Below, in pieces: positions 63,320 to 64,000 of a DNA stretch of 64,000 nt. The DNA comes from Pseudarthrobacter oxydans. Lineage in GTDB: Bacteria; Actinomycetota; Actinomycetes; Actinomycetales; Micrococcaceae. The position numbers and the translations under genes are program-made. The stretch covers positions 1 through 64,000 of the forward strand of contig NZ_JABTYH010000005.1 in assembly GCF_013314975.1 (NCBI RefSeq), given 5' to 3'. The notes under the pieces were generated by a model. That model searched no databases. It was given only the letters and a program-made list of their open reading frames with translations, and had not been told where the DNA came from. Within the stretch, counting starts at the first letter, position 1. Every line of letters begins with the position of its first letter.

Positions 63320-63933
63320 GCATCAACCTGACCCTCCTGATCGTCATGGGGGCCCTGTACGCCTGCGGCATCTACCTAGTGCTGGAGCGCAGCCTCACGC
63401 GTGTCCTGCTGGGACTGATGCTCCTGGCCAATTCCACCAACCTCCTGATCCTGGCCACTGGCGGGTACGCAGGGCTCGCGCCCCTGTACTCAAAGGACAT
63501 TGCCGCCGGGGACTACAACGATCCCCTTCCGCAGGCCCTGATCCTGACCTCCATCGTCATTTCCTTTGCCGTCACCGCTTTTATGCTCGGCATCATCTAC
63601 CGCACGTGGGTGCTGGCGCGCCGTGACGAGATCCAGGATGACGTGGAGGACCTCCGCGTTGCCGAGACTCCAAGCTTCGACGCAGAGGACGACGCCGAGG
63701 TCCCCGCCGAGACCTCAGAGTTCCCGCTCACCATGCTGGGCACCGACGGCCACAGCGTTTCCAATCACAGTGTTTCCAACGGCAGTTTTTCCGACGGCGG
63801 CGCGTCCAATGACGGCGCTGCCGGGACAACGCTGCTGGCCGGCGGCCGGGAGATGGCGGCCGAGCAGGCAGCCTCCGAAGAAAAACCCGGCTCCACCAAT
63901 GTGGCCCCTGGCCCGGAAGGAGGCGGAAAGTGA
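63316..63933 (+). CDS. mrpC: Mrp-type Na+/H+ antiporter subunit C
   Basis: A 205-residue protein. The first 100 residues are a NuoK-like subunit with three spans (LLIVMGALYACGIYLVLERS, LMLLANSTNLLILATGG and LPQALILTSIVISFAVTAFM). The last 100 are an acidic, Ser/Asn/Gly-rich cytoplasmic tail, longer than in many MrpC proteins, coded partly by 15-bp repeats (63748-63807). Starts by ATGA overlap with mrpA and overlaps mrpD likewise (GTGA). Confidence 0.93.
   Translation: MSINLTLLIVMGALYACGIYLVLERSLTRVLLGLMLLANSTNLLILATGGYAGLAPLYSKDIAAGDYNDPLPQALILTSIVISFAVTAFMLGIIYRTWVLARRDEIQDDVEDLRVAETPSFDAEDDAEVPAETSEFPLTMLGTDGHSVSNHSVSNGSFSDGGASNDGAAGTTLLAGGREMAAEQAASEEKPGSTNVAPGPEGGGK
63748..63807 (+). repeat. 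Four 15-bp tandem repeats inside mrpC
   Basis: Four 15-base units (63748, 63763, 63778, 63793) ending in TTTCC or GTCC code for [GN]HSVS/NGSFS-like pentapeptides in the hydrophilic tail. Confidence 0.7.
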
Positions 63934-64000
63934 ACCTCGCAAGCCTTGCCCCGCTCGCCGTCGTACTTCCCATCCTGGGCGCCGCCCTGACCTTCATGCT
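63930..64000 (+). CDS. mrpD: Mrp-type Na+/H+ antiporter subunit D, partial
   Basis: Only the first 23 codons are inside the window: GTG at 63930 overlaps the mrpC stop by four bases and encodes MNLASLAPLAVVLPILGAAL, the hydrophobic beginning expected for MrpD. Position in the operon supports the call; the rest lies outside. Confidence 0.75.
   Translation, partial: MNLASLAPLAVVLPILGAALTFM

Overview
The window is a gene-dense (about 40 protein genes), high-GC stretch of an actinobacterial chromosome, most probably Arthrobacter or Pseudarthrobacter (Micrococcaceae). The best marker is the gene at 21048-22703, which reads as choline oxidase very close to the Arthrobacter globiformis enzyme, with the covalent-FAD histidine at the same position (His99). 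GTG starts, 4-base ATGA/GTGA gene overlaps and actinobacterial family versions (MrpA with an MrpB-like tail, PutA, PanD, Dcd) agree. No phage, transposase, rRNA or CRISPR array was seen.

Layout. 1-305: three 32-bp tandem repeats, then the HU leader. 0.3-9.5 kb: HU, a CopD-CtaG fusion coupled to a thioredoxin/NHL protein, a DUF559 protein, a membrane-anchored unknown, a HerA-like ATPase and a frameshifted GNAT acetyltransferase. 9.5-19.3 kb: an FAD/NAD(P)-binding protein divergent from a tightly coupled run of ABC permease, ATPase, lipoprotein, DUF1684 and two flavin monooxygenases, followed by a third; this looks like uptake and oxidative breakdown of an unknown sulfur- or nitrogen-containing amino-acid-like compound. 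19.4-25.2 kb: a choline-to-glycine-betaine operon (TetR/BetI-like regulator, betaine aldehyde dehydrogenase, choline oxidase, APC permease) with two matching TetR-type operators. 25.2-28.9 kb: an orphan binding lipoprotein paralogous to that of the 12-kb transporter, and a secreted 774-residue coiled-coil protein. 29-38.8 kb: DJ-1 protein, aldo/keto reductase, a fourth luciferase-like monooxygenase, a GH15 protein with a degenerate OtsB domain, an MDR exporter, a SolA/sarcosine-oxidase-like enzyme, an AEC carrier and PanD.

38.9-45.3 kb is a probable proline-use regulon: a LysR regulator, an APC permease and PutA. The permease/LysR promoter and the putA promoter share an exactly spaced composite motif. 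45.3-52.9 kb: zinc-ribbon protein, LysR plus MFS exporter, a carboxyethylornithine-synthase-like dehydrogenase, a small lysine-rich protein, tRNA-Gly(CCC), an SRPBCC protein, a secreted CAP/FG-GAP protein and dCTP deaminase. 53-54.7 kb: the KhtTU K+/H+ antiporter. 54.7-60.1 kb: a coupled Gfo/Idh/MocA, DUF6807, cupin and LacI operon behind a 36-bp palindrome, plus a UMF1-type transporter. 60.2-64 kb: start of a Mrp Na+/H+ antiporter operon (mrpA, mrpC, partial mrpD).

The most notable items are the shared promoter motif, the two-site TetR and 36-bp LacI operators, a dispersed GTGAGAGAGCGTCC repeat family that also builds a terminator, loss of both catalytic aspartates in the OtsB-like domain, the uncharacterised monooxygenase/DUF1684/ABC cluster, and the coiled-coil protein with one cysteine near each end.
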